Positions 11,391 through 23,411 of a stretch of DNA of 64,000 bases are shown in pieces. The notes under the pieces were generated by a model, which had not been told where the DNA came from, did no database searches, and saw only the letters and a list, made by a program, of their open reading frames with translations. Source of the stretch: Petunia secreta (lineage: Eukaryota > Streptophyta > Magnoliopsida > Solanales > Solanaceae). Location: NCBI GenBank assembly GCA_029990175.1, contig JARKIP010000023.1, positions 27,733,501-27,797,500 of the forward strand, given 5' to 3'. A program made the position numbers and the translations under genes. The stretch's first letter is position 1, and each line of letters starts with the position of its first letter.

Positions 11391-11768
11391 TCATTCAAGA
11401 CTAATAGGTGTCTGGTTATTGCAACTTTCAATAAGGTCAGGGAGATGTTGGCCCTCTTCAAATATTCCTACTTTTGTATCTTCTTGTGAGTTCTTGAATT
11501 CTTGTGATATCCAGTTTACTGAAAAATCGTTCAAACGACCACTCGAAATGAACGACGCCAATAATTTCTTCATTTCATCCGTCGATTGGGCTTGTTTTTC
11601 CTCCCAAATTTTTTGTCGTTCAGCTAATACTTTCTTAATGGTGGTCCTGAAATCTTCCATTGAATTCTTCAAACTATCCATGTCGCAACGTAAATCATAA
11701 TATCTTGTGTGTTTTGCTATTGTTACTGGCCGAGGACGAGTGGCTCTGATACCAAATGATACATCCAA
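11391..11768 (-). pseudogene. TE2 gag-like N-terminal fragment
   Basis: A 125-codon frame starting at the LTR edge. The part after the primer-binding site (RCDMDSLKNSMEDFRTTIKKVLAERQKIWEEKQAQ) looks like the helical, charged N-terminus of plant Ty3 gag proteins. It ends without capsid or zinc-knuckle sequence, so only the leading part is left. The first residues overlap the LTR and primer-binding site and are probably not real coding sequence. Confidence 0.5.
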
Positions 11769-12081
11769 TTAATCGAGCTAAGAAAAATGGTACAGAATCA
11801 ATTCCCTAAGAAGTTATAATCAAGAACCTCAGAACAAGAATTGAGAAGTGCTAAGAAAGATGAAGTGTTATTTATGAACAAGACAGAGAAAGATACACAA
11901 TTCACATTACAATTTATGGATATGCTTTAAAATCGGATTTTCCCCTTATTTATCTTAAAAAACCCCAACTAACTTTGTAACTAACCCTCGCCACGTAACC
12001 CTAACTAATTAGCTGACTTTAACCAGTTGGCTTAAGCGCAAGACGTCTATTAATACTACTAATCTAAATTGACTTATAACA
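11757..12081 (-). repeat. TE2 5' LTR
   Basis: About 325 bp, TGTTATAAG..GTATCA on -, bounded inside by the primer-binding site (complement of 11741-11754) and outside by CAGTG. Confidence 0.85.
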
Positions 12082-12086
12082 CAGTG

Positions 12087-12745
12087 CACCACCACCAAAC
12101 ACCTACACCACCAGCTACCTCAAACAATGACTACCAGACCATCTCCTCCACTACCTCCTCCACTGCAAGCCAAACACTACTTGCACCACCACACGACTAT
12201 CACCTCTAGCTGCCATCATATAATTACCATTTACCATCATTGTACAACCATAACCAGTAATTATTTCACAACCACATCGTCACAGCCAACAACTACCTGC
12301 ATTTCATCGATGAAACAATTTTTATGATCTCATGTAAGTTAATATTATGTATTGTAATATTTATGGATATACTATTTACTCATTAATTTTATATTATATT
12401 TACTACTTAAAACTGATAAATAATACTCATTTAGATGTTAATATAATAAATAGTGTTTTATCTGATTTAGAGAGCAAATCTTAAGTATTAGATATGCATT
12501 TAGATTCAAATATTTAATACTAGCAAAAGTCTCTCCCAAATGACTAAAACCTTTATCAAGTACTCACAAAGTCATTTTATTAGTCATATACTATGATTTA
12601 TCAACAAAGTATAATAGGCTAATTAAATTCCGTGGCCTTTGACCAAAGCAACTAAGAACCATTTTTGGACCTTTCTCATTATACTTTGTCTTTGTCCTAT
12701 TAATTTATTTGCTTTTCTGGCTCATTAACTAAACGCTCATATATA
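12087..12745. other. ACC-rich tract (right part) and NAC gene upstream region
   Basis: 12087-12330 is the continuation of the ACC/CAC-rich tract seen at 3450-3539 and 9689-9829. The rest, up to the TATA box, is AT-rich and is the only unique upstream sequence left between TE2 and the NAC gene. Confidence 0.55.
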
Positions 12746-12749
12746 CATC

Positions 12750-12758
12750 TATATAAAA
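12750..12758 (+). promoter_or_regulatory. probable TATA box of the NAC gene
   Basis: TATATAAAA, 38 bases before the start codon at 12796. At the usual TATA-to-start distance transcription would begin around 12780, leaving a very short 5' UTR. A second in-frame ATG (12829) would serve if initiation were further downstream. Confidence 0.5.
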
Positions 12759-12795
12759 GATATCCATGCACTTATAAGTGTGGACTGAGATAAAA

Positions 12796-13568
12796 ATGAG
12801 TGAAAAGAGAGCAGAAAAAGCTGAAGCAATGGAAGTGGAAAGTATAGCAGCTGCAAGTAAGAGCAAAACTGATGATAAAGAAGAAACGATCATACTCCCA
12901 GGTTTTCGATTTCATCCTACCGATGAAGAACTTGTCAGTTTTTATCTTCGACGCAAAGTGGAAAAGAAAAGGATTAAAATTGATCTTATCAAAGAAGTTG
13001 ACATCTACAAACATGATCCATGGGATCTTCCAAGTGAGTATACAATTATATTTTATTACTACTACTTTTATGTTAGCTGGCTTTTGCAAAATTCTGTTCG
13101 ATCCACCCGTAGCCTCCTCAGACCCCAACATATGATCTGCTAAAAAAATGAGATGGATAGCAAACATACACGCCCAAACATAGGCAAATTCGAGACTTGA
13201 ACTTCATTGATTCTGCCTTAGCTTTATGTTCAAAATCTATTATAATTCAAATTTTAGTGGTTTTTCACACTTATGTTTTGTGGAAAAATGTTGGCTGAAT
13301 CAATTGAACTTCTATTGCATCCAGGGCAGTATAGTGTTGAACATGTTGGTTTGGCTGAACCTAGCAGTAGCTTACATATGCATTAAGAAAATCAGTAAAT
13401 AGCAATACAATAATAATCTAGAACCTAATTTGTCGTTGTTCTAGAACATAAAATTTATAAAGTTTAAATCATGAATTCGCCTATAACCGCATCCAGCTCG
13501 GTGCCAAATACACGTTTAGCAGTAGACTGACAAGCTTGCTATTTCCCTGATGATTTATAGACCTCATG

Positions 13569-13607
<39 letters not shown>

Positions 13608-16600
13608 CTTAATGTAGAAGATTCCAAATTAGTGTAAAAACTCTCTCTCTCTCTCTCTAATTTTGTGAAGGGGCTATCATAAATTAATTGAATTCTGGTA
13701 ATTTATTTTCTTACTCTACAATTTAAATTGTGCTAGCTAGCTTAATTTTAATGTCAATCACGTTTGCAGTCCCTTATCAGGTTTACCTTCATCCCCTATT
13801 TTTTCCCTTTTTTTTCGCACACCTTCATCCCCTATGTATAAGCAAAAATGCCCAATTTTTACAACGTTCTTATTTACTCAATTATACTCTATCTCATTAC
13901 CTATCATATTTGGTTGTATAAATCATGGGACATGAAAGTTTAACTGTTGAGAAGGAAACACTTTTATTTACTTCATTAAATTTTAAACAGTTAGGTGGGT
14001 GCTAAGCATAGGCACATTAAATTTTCCAAATTACAGGGTTAGAGGTTCTAAGGGTAAACAAGATTTTTACACTATCTGAGGAATTTAACATGTCACAGCT
14101 GGTGAAGCTATTTTCAGGTCACCACATGAGACTTGATATGATAATTTACATGTCGTAGGTCTGTATAACCTAATAATGTAAGACTATTAACTATCAATGC
14201 ACAAAACATAAGATTTTTTACAGAAGCACATCATAAAACTTTTCAAGTACATGGAGGGTGTCAAGCCTATTTTAGCACAAGCACATCATTACATCATTTA
14301 TAATATAATTACAAGTAAATATTTGTACAAAGAATGATTGGTAACCCGATAAAATTGTAACAAATATTTATAACAGATTAAACTACACTAATCTATAAAA
14401 AATATATACTCCCTCTGTTCCAAAATGATTGTCACAGTTCGGATTTCGAGAGTCAAACGAGTTCATTTTGACCGTGAATTTAAACATATAATCTTTAAGT
14501 TTTTTGTAACGATGTTTATATATTTAGAAACTACATAAAAAGTACTATAAGTCACAATAATTAATAATTCAAAATATTTAAAAGACATATAAAAATATTA
14601 CGGTCAAAGCTAAACTCGTTTGACTCTCGAAATCCGAACTGTGACAATCATTTTGGAACGGAGGGAGTATTATACTGTCAATATAAATAAAATTGTTAAT
14701 TTAACTTATATATTTTGTTGGTGTAAAGAACTTTAAAATCGTTAATGTATTTTAACCCATTTTAATTGGTAGCATGTCATATTTGACTAAGTTTTACAGG
14801 CAATTAGTATGTTTTTAAAAAATTTACATGGTAAGTGAGAAGCTAATTCATACTTATATACTTTCTCAAGAAGAAAGAAAGAGCTGGGGTGGGGGTCGGA
14901 TGACTTCAACATAATTGCAGATCCAATCTATTATCATTATTATTACTCTGCAGATTGCATGGAGAACAATAAAATCTTCTCATCAAAGAAAGTAACTACT
15001 ACTATTGGTTAGACTTGGTTTGTGGAGAAATTATATTTGCTTGACCTATTCATGCAACAATTATAGACCAAGCGCTTGTCTCCAAAGTTGAAGGAATATC
15101 ATAAAACAATTCTTAGAAATTGACTTTGCTTGTCGTTGACGTAGTTATTTCTCTCATATCTCATTAGCTAATTCAAACAAGACAGCATAGATTATTATTT
15201 CGACTAATGTATAAACTAAATGTCTATATTGAATAATCGTACACTTTCATATAAAATTTGCTTGAGTGCATTAGAAGCTACAACGATAAGTATCTTACTC
15301 TATAGTAAACACGTATTAGACAAGGAAATTCATGCTCCTCAAAATTTTTTAAACGAGCATGATATTTTTAGTATATAGCCGCTCGTAGTGGCGTAGTCAG
15401 AAATTTTTTCAACGATGTTCAAGCTTAAAAAAAATTCTTTCTTCAAAATGTATAAGCTGGGATTTGATCCCAAGTTGTTTAGGTAAATTTGACCATCCTA
15501 CATCAATATTAGTTGTGTCAAAGGTATTCAAAATATAATATTTAGTTATAAATAGTTAAATTTAATTCATGTACACGATATAATTATGTAGCTTCGCCAC
15601 TTGTACGTTTTCCTATCATTTTATTTAGAAGTTTAAATGGTTTAGCAATAAAAGTAACTTTTTTTTTGGTTAAGTCTTCGACGCACGCACCATCTTCGTT
15701 TGCATGGATCAATCATGTTGAAGTTACTTTTTTAATAATTAATAGCAGTGGAACTTGAAATTCATACAGCTTTATATACTCTGTTAGATAAGATAAATTA
15801 TGTGACCACCCCTCCAAAAACTTAAATAGCTAGTAATGAAATAATTTTATTTATTTAATTATGTCTTCCATACTATAACATACATGTTGAAGTTTTATTT
15901 TTTCATTTAAGTTATACTCTTGTTCTAATTTATGTTAACACACTTTTTTTTAGTCCGTTATAAAAAAAATGATACACTTCTAAATTTAAAAAGAATTACC
16001 TTTGCACTTCCATTTTACCTTTACTAAGAAATTTTCTAACTACACAAATATTATGGAATTTATAAGATATATCACACAGTATAACACGTTTTAGATCATA
16101 ATTTTAAAAAAAAAAAAAAAACATTTATTTCTTAAACCCCCCCCCCCCCCCCCCCCCAATTCAAACTATGTCAGATACATTAAAATGGATATGTTTGTAA
16201 CTAAACTGCTGGTTGCTTTTCTAATTTTGGGGTTAATTTATTTGGATGAAGTGAGCAGAATGGGGGATATAAAGGAATGGTATTTCTTCTGCATGAGAGG
16301 GAGAAAGTACAAAAACAGTGTAAGACCTAATAGAGTAACAGGATCTGGTTTTTGGAAAGCAACAGGAATTGACAAGCCTGTTTATTCTGTATCACAAACT
16401 CATGATAATGACTGCATTGGCCTTAAGAAATCTTTAGTTTACTACCGTGGAAGTGCTGGCAAAGGAACCAAAACTGATTGGATGATGCATGAATTTCGCC
16501 TCCCACCAACTTGGAAAAGTACTTCAAACCAGCTGATGCTCAATTCCAAGAACATTAATACTCAAGAAGCTGTAAGTTCTTTTCCTTTTTTTTCTTCTTG

Positions 16601-17595
16601 TCGTAATAATTAACCAAAATTCTATGTTAATTTCTTATTTACCATTCTTGAGTTTTGATCAAATAGTAAATAATTTTAAGTATATGACTGCAGGAAGCGA
16701 ATGAACATAATTTAGTAAACCCGTTTAATCCCCCTTGATTTAAGTTGCCCTTTTCTGGTTTGATTTCTTGAAAGAACTGGAATTAACATATGTGTGTGTG
16801 TGTGTGTGTGTGTGTGTTGTGTGGAGAAGAGGGAGTTTAAAGTTAATTCGAACTAGACACCTTGAAGCTAAGGTATCATTTTTTTGCGACAGTAAATAAA
16901 GAAATAGTACTTAGTAGAACATATTGAGTAATTAATGACTACATATCTAGCAAGTCTTTGAAATAGTACTCCCTTCTCTTGGTCCCAATTTATGGGAGGT
17001 GTTTGACTAAATAGAAAGTTTAAGAAATAAAGAAAGATTAATTGGAACGGGAAGCATAGTAGATCAATAATTAAGCTAGAACATGCAGATGAATCTGGAT
17101 TACAGAGCTCCTTTTTTTATACTCTTGTATATCGATTATGAATACTTTAAAAATCAAAAATTGCAGGAAGTTTGGACTCTATGCAGGATATTCAAAAGGG
17201 CTTCCAATTACAAGAGATTCACACCAGATAATTGGAAGCAGCCCAATATTGTTAAACAGACATTTGGTGATGCAAGTTCTAAAGCATGTAGCCTTCAATC
17301 TGAAACCAGTGATGATCACTCCAATAGTATCAATTTCAAAAAACACAATATTAATGCAGCATTGGCAGGAACTTATCATCATGCTGATCAACGGGACACG
17401 CTTAACTACCGTATTAATAGCCAATTGCCAGTTACCAATATGCCTCAATCTTCATTCACATCATCAAACTCAAGTTTTTGGAACAGTACAAGTGCTGAAG
17501 AGGATCAGCATTTGTTTAGTGATGGGAACTGGGATGAACTCAAATCCGTCGTTGATTTAGCTATCGATCCTCATAGTCTTTTTGGATTTAATTAG
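12796..17595 (+). CDS. JUB1: NAC transcription factor, JUNGBRUNNEN1/ANAC042-like
   Basis: Three exons: 12796-13033, 16252-16571 and 17167-17595, encoding 328 residues. Junctions are GT..AG: CCAA|GTGAGT, ..GAAG|TGAGCAG, GAAGCT|GTAAGT, TTGCAG|GAAGTT. The NAC domain spans about residues 34-195: [13 protein letters not shown] (A), [18 protein letters not shown] (B), [34 protein letters not shown] (C), [26 protein letters not shown] (D), [11 protein letters not shown] (E). The CMRGRKY and [16 protein letters not shown] wording and the C-terminal [11 protein letters not shown] fit the JUB1 group, in Arabidopsis a nuclear, H2O2-responsive regulator of longevity and stress tolerance. A few extra residues lie between subdomains C and D. 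ATG 12796 was chosen because the frame upstream has no other ATG before the TATA box. Intron 1 (3.2 kb) and intron 2 hold MITE remnants and microsatellites. Confidence 0.93.
13569..13660. repeat. poly-A run and (CT)n in NAC intron 1
   Basis: An uninterrupted A run at about 13569-13603, then (CT)n at about 13642-13659. Simple-sequence repeats only. Confidence 0.8.
14409..14667. mobile_element. Stowaway MITE in NAC intron 1
   Basis: 259 bp with long inverted repeats: starts CTCCCTCTGTTCCAAAATG and ends with the matching CATTTTGGAACGGAGGGAG. Flanked by TA on both sides (14407-14408, 14668-14669), the Tc1/mariner target duplication. The arms pair for about 60 bases. No coding capacity. Confidence 0.93.
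15387..15601. mobile_element. small TIR element in NAC intron 1
   Basis: About 215 bp between AGTGGCG (15387-15393) and CGCCACT (15595-15601); the wider ends GTGGCGTAG and GTAGCTTCGCCAC also pair. Target duplication not seen. A MITE of undetermined superfamily. Confidence 0.5.
15930..16185. repeat. decayed MITE remnant and poly-C run
   Basis: TTCTAATTTATGTTAACACAC and TTTAGTCCGTTA resemble the outer part of Stowaway-type MITEs, but the ends are not preserved. A poly-A run (about 16108-16122) and a C run (16137-16157) follow. All inside NAC intron 1, just before its acceptor. Confidence 0.35.
16791..16817. repeat. (TG)n microsatellite in NAC intron 2
   Basis: Uninterrupted TG dinucleotides. 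A degraded Stowaway-like fragment (TACTCCCTTC near 16969, GGAACGGGAAG near 17045) lies further on in the same intron. Confidence 0.8.
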
Positions 17596-19234
17596 ATAAG
17601 TTGGAAGAGGTCTGGGTGCCGAAATTGGGGCTTGTCTTAGCAGCAAGATTCTTGGTATGCTAAATCAGTAGCACTGCTCTCTATATATACATGTGACATG
17701 CATTGTGCTACCAAACACACAGACATAGTCGGAATAGATGCAGTGGGTTCTAACTTGTTGTGTCTACCTAGCTAGTCTATATCCGCCACAGTGCGCGCTA
17801 ATGAAATGAGGAGTTGGATGGATGAGCGAGCGAGCAAGTACACTATGTATGCGAGATGTACAACTTGTTACTCCCATTTGGCTGTTCAACAGTACTATAT
17901 ACATTTTAGCTGGGATTTAAGTTAAAAAGCATCAGGCAGCTCAAACAAGATATACCCCCAACAGAGAGCACCATCCTACCTTGAGTTTCTTTTTACATCC
18001 CTATTTCTCTAGCTTGTTTTCTACTTATTTTAGTTTTCAATTTAGGACTGGATAGGTCTTGTAAAGTACTAGTACTAAAATTTTCTAGACCCTACCTAAT
18101 TCTTCTTATTCTGAATTTCGTAGAGTACTTTATATTTGGAGTAGATAAAGAAAATGTTCCATGAGGGAAAAGAGATGGCATCTTATAGCTATCTTTGGCC
18201 AATATCTTTGAATGGAGGTCGTTAAAGCTTGGTAAGATATATAGTGAGAGTAGATATGGCTGCTCTACGAGTCCATGTAGGAGCATATAAAAAAAGGGAG
18301 AACAGCGATATTTACTTCTCTATACTATTGTAAATTGTGTGTATTTCTCCTGTCAATCCTTACAGACTGCCCCTACCGTTACCAAACTAGCAACTAAAAT
18401 CGACCGCCCCTCTCCTAACAGTTCTGTCATGTCTGGGGCCCCTCTTTTAAATTTGACACCATGGCTGCCATGTGAGGGCACATGTGAATTACCTTTCTAA
18501 GCATGTTTTGCCTTGATTTGCTTGAAAATAATAAGGCTAAAATGTAAAATTACATAATGTTCAACATATATTAGCAAAATTAACAAAATTTGAACTATGA
18601 CTAATTAAGGAAATATGCATGTACCTTTGCCAATACATAATAATTAACCTATCTAAATTTACTAAATCCAAATTGGTTCTCTTATATTCTTTGTACTGTC
18701 CCTTTACACTCTTATCACTTCAGATATCCGTAAAATATCATTCTTTCAATAACCGAAAACTGAAGAGACAAAGCTCCACTGTCTTTGTTTTTGGAAGTTC
18801 ACTGTGTGAACAAAGTACTCATTTTATCTTGACTAGTTTTACATTAGTCATCAACTTAACCCTTCACCTTTATGGAAATCTGAATATGTGACCAAACTCA
18901 CAACCAAATATGACCTATAATACTATGTTGAAATAACCTGAGAACGAAAACTCCGCAACATGCACCAACATAGTTTAGAACAATGCAGGGTAATACTATC
19001 ACTATCAGAATCCATGATACACACTTATTAGATAAGCAGAGGAGTTTCCACATATCAAGGAGCCAATTCCATCAAAATGCCCAGGGCAGCTTTAATAGGA
19101 GATCTAAGCAGAACTAGGCTATGATTCAATCATTTAGTACAGGCTAAAACTACAGTTCCGCACCAAACATTCAGAAACTATAACTTCACTACTTTCCACA
19201 TAAATTTACAACAATATATTCCTTTTGATGTCAC
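17596..19234. other. shared 3' region between convergent NAC and INO80C-like genes
   Basis: The 3' UTR of the NAC gene should lie in the first few hundred bases and the 3' UTR of the - strand gene in the last ones. No further gene, RNA or transposon end was recognised. Confidence 0.5.
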
Positions 19235-22200
19235 CTATCTTAAAACAACAGCAGCATTTCTAAGAGCCAAATACCTCTGAACATATTCATTAGGAAGCGA
19301 CCTTATTGTCTTGAAAATCTCAGCATTAGCATATCGGAGTTTAGTTCTTGGGTCAAAATATGGGGCCTGCATGTTAGAACATATGGATTACTGACCAGCG
19401 AAAAACATTCGTGCTGGGAAAATGACTTTAACAGCAAAAAGTACAATAGAGGATGACACATAACCCTCTTCAATGAGAGGATGTAACAGTAAGACTGTAC
19501 AGGAAAGCAAGCAGAAATGTAGACCATATCATAGAAGGTTGCCAGGGGTAAAGGTACCTCGAATCCTGTAATGTCGCATATCTTTTTGCATGGATGCATA
19601 GAAGGAGGTGACTCAACGTTAACATCTACAGAAAAAGGGCAAACAAAGTAACTTTGAGATATTCTTAAAGTAATCAATGATTGAAAGGAATAGCTACAAC
19701 ATAATACCTCTACAAATGAACTCAACCATGAAAGCATATTTTGTACGTTCAAGTTATACCATGATGATAATAGTTCAGCATTTAAACAAGAAAGATATCA
19801 TTTCCCCCCATCAACACTTTAAGTCCATATATAATGGACAGAACCATTCCATAATCGCCTTCTAACTGATAAGCAAAAGTCCCGAGGTTTTGGCTGTTAA
19901 CATATGTTATATGATGTTGCTGGAAAATGCAGTAATTTTCAAGGCAATCTTCATCAGGCTTGACGCAAGTCACAGCAGTATCTGCCTTAAAAACGTCTTC
20001 AAACAAATTGGGTAAGAACCAGCACCACATTTTTAGGAGAAAGCGGCCACAAGGGGAATAAAATCTGATGACAAGATTTGCAGCTCAACAGGCAATAGGA
20101 AAGAATATAAACCAAATCCAGCACTAAACAAGAAGTTCTTCAACTTCCAGGTCTGACAGAAGTTGAAGGCAGTGAATTAATCAAAGGAAATGACCTGATT
20201 TTTTGGAGGTGTTCACTGTTTAATTTGAAATCAGTGTATTCAAGAAATTATCTGAATCTAGTGGAGGTGTTCATTATCCAATTATTAACGCAAGCCAGAC
20301 TCAACCACTGATTTCGGTTATACAGGTTTCACTAATATGGTTTTCAGTCAGTTCTTTTGACATTTTAAAAACTTGCTTAGTGAAGATAACATTTACATCC
20401 ACATTTGACTCTCACTATAGTGTTGGAGTTTCTGATAAAATATCAGACATAGGGGGGCAACAGATGAAGTGGAAATTTAAAACTGGTCCGACAGCATTTT
20501 GAACATGCTTTTTATTTATTCTAGTTGACCAAATGCCAGACCTTGCATACATTGAAAAGAGATTACTCATATAGCTCCGAAAACCAAACTTGAGAATATC
20601 TTACTCCCTCCAGATATTCCCTCCAAGCCAATTTATATGACGCTATATTCCTAGGCACAGGAGCTTAAAAAAGAAAGATTTTCAAAATTTGTGGTCTAAA
20701 ACAACCTATATAAATTTTGTGGCTATAAGTCGTCCCATTAGGGGTAAAATTGGATGTTTAAAGTTAAGTTGTTATTAAATATAGAAATATGTCATTCTTA
20801 CCGGGAGAGACTAAAACACGTAAAGATTATCATATAAATTGGGACAGAGTAATAAAGACATAAGAACACATGACAGTAGGATGAAAAAAGAGCTGAAACT
20901 AGACACCAGCAGGACTTGCGGACTACTTTATATAGTAGTGCTTTGATACAAAGCACAGCTAGGTTTAAGATAAGCGAACTTGATCTCTTTGACTTGTGTA
21001 CATCATCAATTTCCAGCAACTGTGCGAGCATTATATCAGAGTAGGAGAGAGGGTTGAATGGGGAAGATAGAACCAGAGGTGGACGAGAGACAGAGGTTCT
21101 GGTTCTTCTAAAGATGGTCTAAAATACTCCCTCCGTCCCACTTTATCATAGTTTGACTAGGCACAAAGTTTAATAAAGGTAGGAAGACTTTTGAAACTTG
21201 TGGCCTGAATAAGCCATATATTTGTGTGGTTGTAAATGAGTAAAATGAGAAGGTTGGAGTTAAATTGAAGTTTTCCAACTTCAGAAATATGACAATCTTT
21301 TGGGACGAACCAACAAGGAAAGTACGGAAAACAAAGTGGGACGGAGGGAGTAATAGATAACCAGGAGAAGAGGCTGCATAAGTTGATGCACTGCAAAACG
21401 GGGAGAAGGATGATGAGATCAGTGAAAGAAAAGGTGAGAGAACATACATTTGAGTTCTGAAGGGGCAAAAGCAACTTCCGGTTCAAATTAGAGAGACCTA
21501 TTTTTGGGCGTTAAAAGAAGAGTTTCATCCCCTTTTCGTCTGGCAAAGTGGAAAACATAATAAAGGACAAAGATTTTATATAATACAAAATGAAAGCCTT
21601 TTAAAAATACTAATCCTTTAAATCTTTCTCCTTCGAAAATATCTTTTAAAATCTTCCTAAAAAATGCTAATCCTTTAAATCATAGATGCAGCTGACAGGA
21701 GACGGTACGTTTCTCACAAATGCATGCATTTTCTTTAGCTTAATAAGAAGTCAATTCTTTAATATAACAATATACTTAGTACCCGCTAAAAGGTCCATTC
21801 TTATATTGTTGGTACGCTCATCGGGTACATAACCAAACTAAAATGTTTGAATGCCAAAAGAACTAGATTCACTAAATAAACAAAGCTGAATAAATAGACC
21901 TATATATTTTGCCAAAACATAGAACAAAGCCCTATTCAACATGATGGGCAACAAATTGAAGCACTAACCCTATGACTCCAGAACAAAGTTACTAGGTAAT
22001 CCTAGTTTTGCTTATACCACTAATTTATATAATGTTTACACAGAATACGCTCTTTATTCCTCACAGCTACTTTTCTCAGTGCATTTGTTGGAGCAAGAGG
22101 AAGAACTCCTAAGTAAAGACAGAAATTTAAACTTAAAGACAAATAATGGAAGTGTAGCAGTGGTAAAGTTATCCTAACCATGAATGTTACAGATGCTAAT

Positions 22201-22497
22201 GTAGCACAGTGGAATTCAGAAATTGGCAATTTCAGTTAATGATATGAAGCTTCGAAAATTTAGAGATTTGTTGTAAAAGCTTAATCAGGATTTGGGGGTA
22301 TAGCTGAAAGATTGAAACTCACAAGTTGGTAGGTCAGGAGGATAATTTTCGTAATTCTCGGCTTGAAGAATCTGCTTAAGATGCTTCCAATGCCTGCCTC
22401 GAGCCTGTCCCTTAGGGTACTTTTCGTACATCTGAATTTTCTTGAATTTCATATGAGTTGGCAATACTAATTCAGCTTCTAGCACTTCCCGCTCCAT
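19235..22497 (-). CDS. IES6: INO80 complex subunit C / Ies6-like YL1_C protein
   Basis: Three coding exons on -: 22497-22323, 19625-19558 and 19366-19235, giving 124 residues. Junctions are GT..AG and in phase: ACTT|GTGAGT, TGTAG|ATGTT, TTCGAG|GTACCT, ATGCAG|GCCCCA. Exon 1 has the plant-conserved block [21 protein letters not shown]; exons 2-3 give [19 protein letters not shown] then [33 protein letters not shown], the YL1_C fold. In yeast and animals this small protein pairs with Arp5 in the INO80 nucleosome remodeller; Arabidopsis has one of similar length. ATG 22497 starts [14 protein letters not shown], like the Arabidopsis start. An acceptor (CCTCAG) 16 bases upstream suggests a non-coding first exon, perhaps near 23250-23330. 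Intron 1 (2.7 kb) holds two Stowaway MITEs. Confidence 0.92.
20604..20849. mobile_element. Stowaway-like MITE in IES6 intron 1, diverged
   Basis: 246 bp, starts CTCCCTCC and ends GGGACAGAG, flanked by TA (20602-20603, 20850-20851). The 3' arm AATTGGGACAGAG pairs imperfectly with the 5' end. Older than the copy at 21127. Confidence 0.75.
21127..21350. mobile_element. Stowaway MITE in IES6 intron 1
   Basis: 224 bp, starts CTCCCTCCGTCCCACTTT and ends AAAGTGGGACGGAGGGAG, an exact inverted repeat at the tips, flanked by TA. No coding capacity. Confidence 0.93.
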
Positions 22498-22874
22498 ATG
22501 TAGCTCTGCCTCCTGAGGGCACAAATACAGGGAAACTATATGAAGAAACAGAGTAATGGCCAATTCCCCCAACCAAACCACTTGAGAGCTATCATTCATG
22601 CACCCTAGTAATAATGACAGAATTCTAAATGCTAATCACATAAAAGAACGAGAAGAGACTTGTATGACTATGATAAACCAAATAAAAGCACCTATAATTA
22701 TTTTGAGTTCTTAGATATCAGTGAGAAAAGAAAACCACATACGGAGACCATCATCAAAAGTACAAAATGAATGAGCGTCCGCTACAATGTCCCAAGGGTG
22801 ATCAGACAAAAACCCTTCGACGAAGATACAGTGTATATAGGTAAAAAACTATATTATATCAATATATATTTGAA

Positions 22875-23010
22875 CCACCCTGACACAACTGGTTGAGGTA
22901 GCCCAGCGGTGAAGGGTGTTCAAAACTTCTCACAAGGGCGTAGGTTTTGATTCTTTGTATAAGCAATTTTTTAATTCAAGAGTCCCAATATTTTCCTAAT
23001 TTAATATTTT
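22875..23010 (+). mobile_element. tRNA-derived SINE-like element
   Basis: TAGCCCAGCGG at 22899-22909 matches the pol III A box, and GGTTTTGATTC at 22943-22953 matches the B box with changes; spacing is right for a tRNA-derived promoter. Both ends are uncertain and no target duplication was found. Confidence 0.5.
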
Positions 23011-23411
23011 TAACTAAATGGGAAGCAACTCTTCAAAAGGGGACATTTAATTAACATAATGGAGCTCCATTCTTGTTTTCTTAACCGCCAAATTGGCAAT
23101 TTTCTTAATACATTATTTTGATATTATGTTCATTATGATATAAAGTTGAATAAGAAGTATCCTAATCTATACCTATTAATCCGATAAAGATAATTTAAAT
23201 CGAATAGAAACTGAAATGATTCAAAAGAAAAAGAGAGGAAGAGAAAAGGACCTTAGCAGCAAAAGCGAAACTCCAGCACTGCAACTTTGTAAAAGAGACC
23301 AGATTTATGGGTGATATATTGAAAGTTATATTGAAAGTTTAATATTTAATATTAAGGTGAATGGGCAACGGAAAAGATGATACTAGCTTTCTCGACTCTC
23401 GGGCCAATGGG

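Larger units (their letters stand above)
9830..12081 (-). mobile_element. TE2: short non-autonomous LTR retrotransposon
   Basis: Two LTRs (9830-10181 and 11757-12081) flank 1.6 kb. Read on -, they run TGTTATAAG..GTATCA. Next to the upstream LTR on - is an exact initiator-Met primer-binding site (TGGTATCAGAGCCA, complement of 11741-11754); next to the other is a polypurine tract (complement of 10182-10196). Flanks CAATG (9825-9829) and CAGTG (12082-12086) look like a 5-bp target duplication with one change. The interior has a gag-like N-terminal fragment and one unknown ORF, with no RT, RNase H or integrase. Its LTR 3' end matches the LTR at 1380-1807, so an autonomous relative of that family probably mobilised it. 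Confidence 0.88.

Noticed and set aside
12778..12795. Upstream GTG start for the NAC protein
   Set aside because: Not an ATG; ATG at 12796 is the first in-frame one.
16185..16251. In-frame extension [16 protein letters not shown] upstream of NAC exon 2 as a membrane segment
   Set aside because: It is intron sequence read through; splicing at 16252 restores the NAC domain with the usual linker length.
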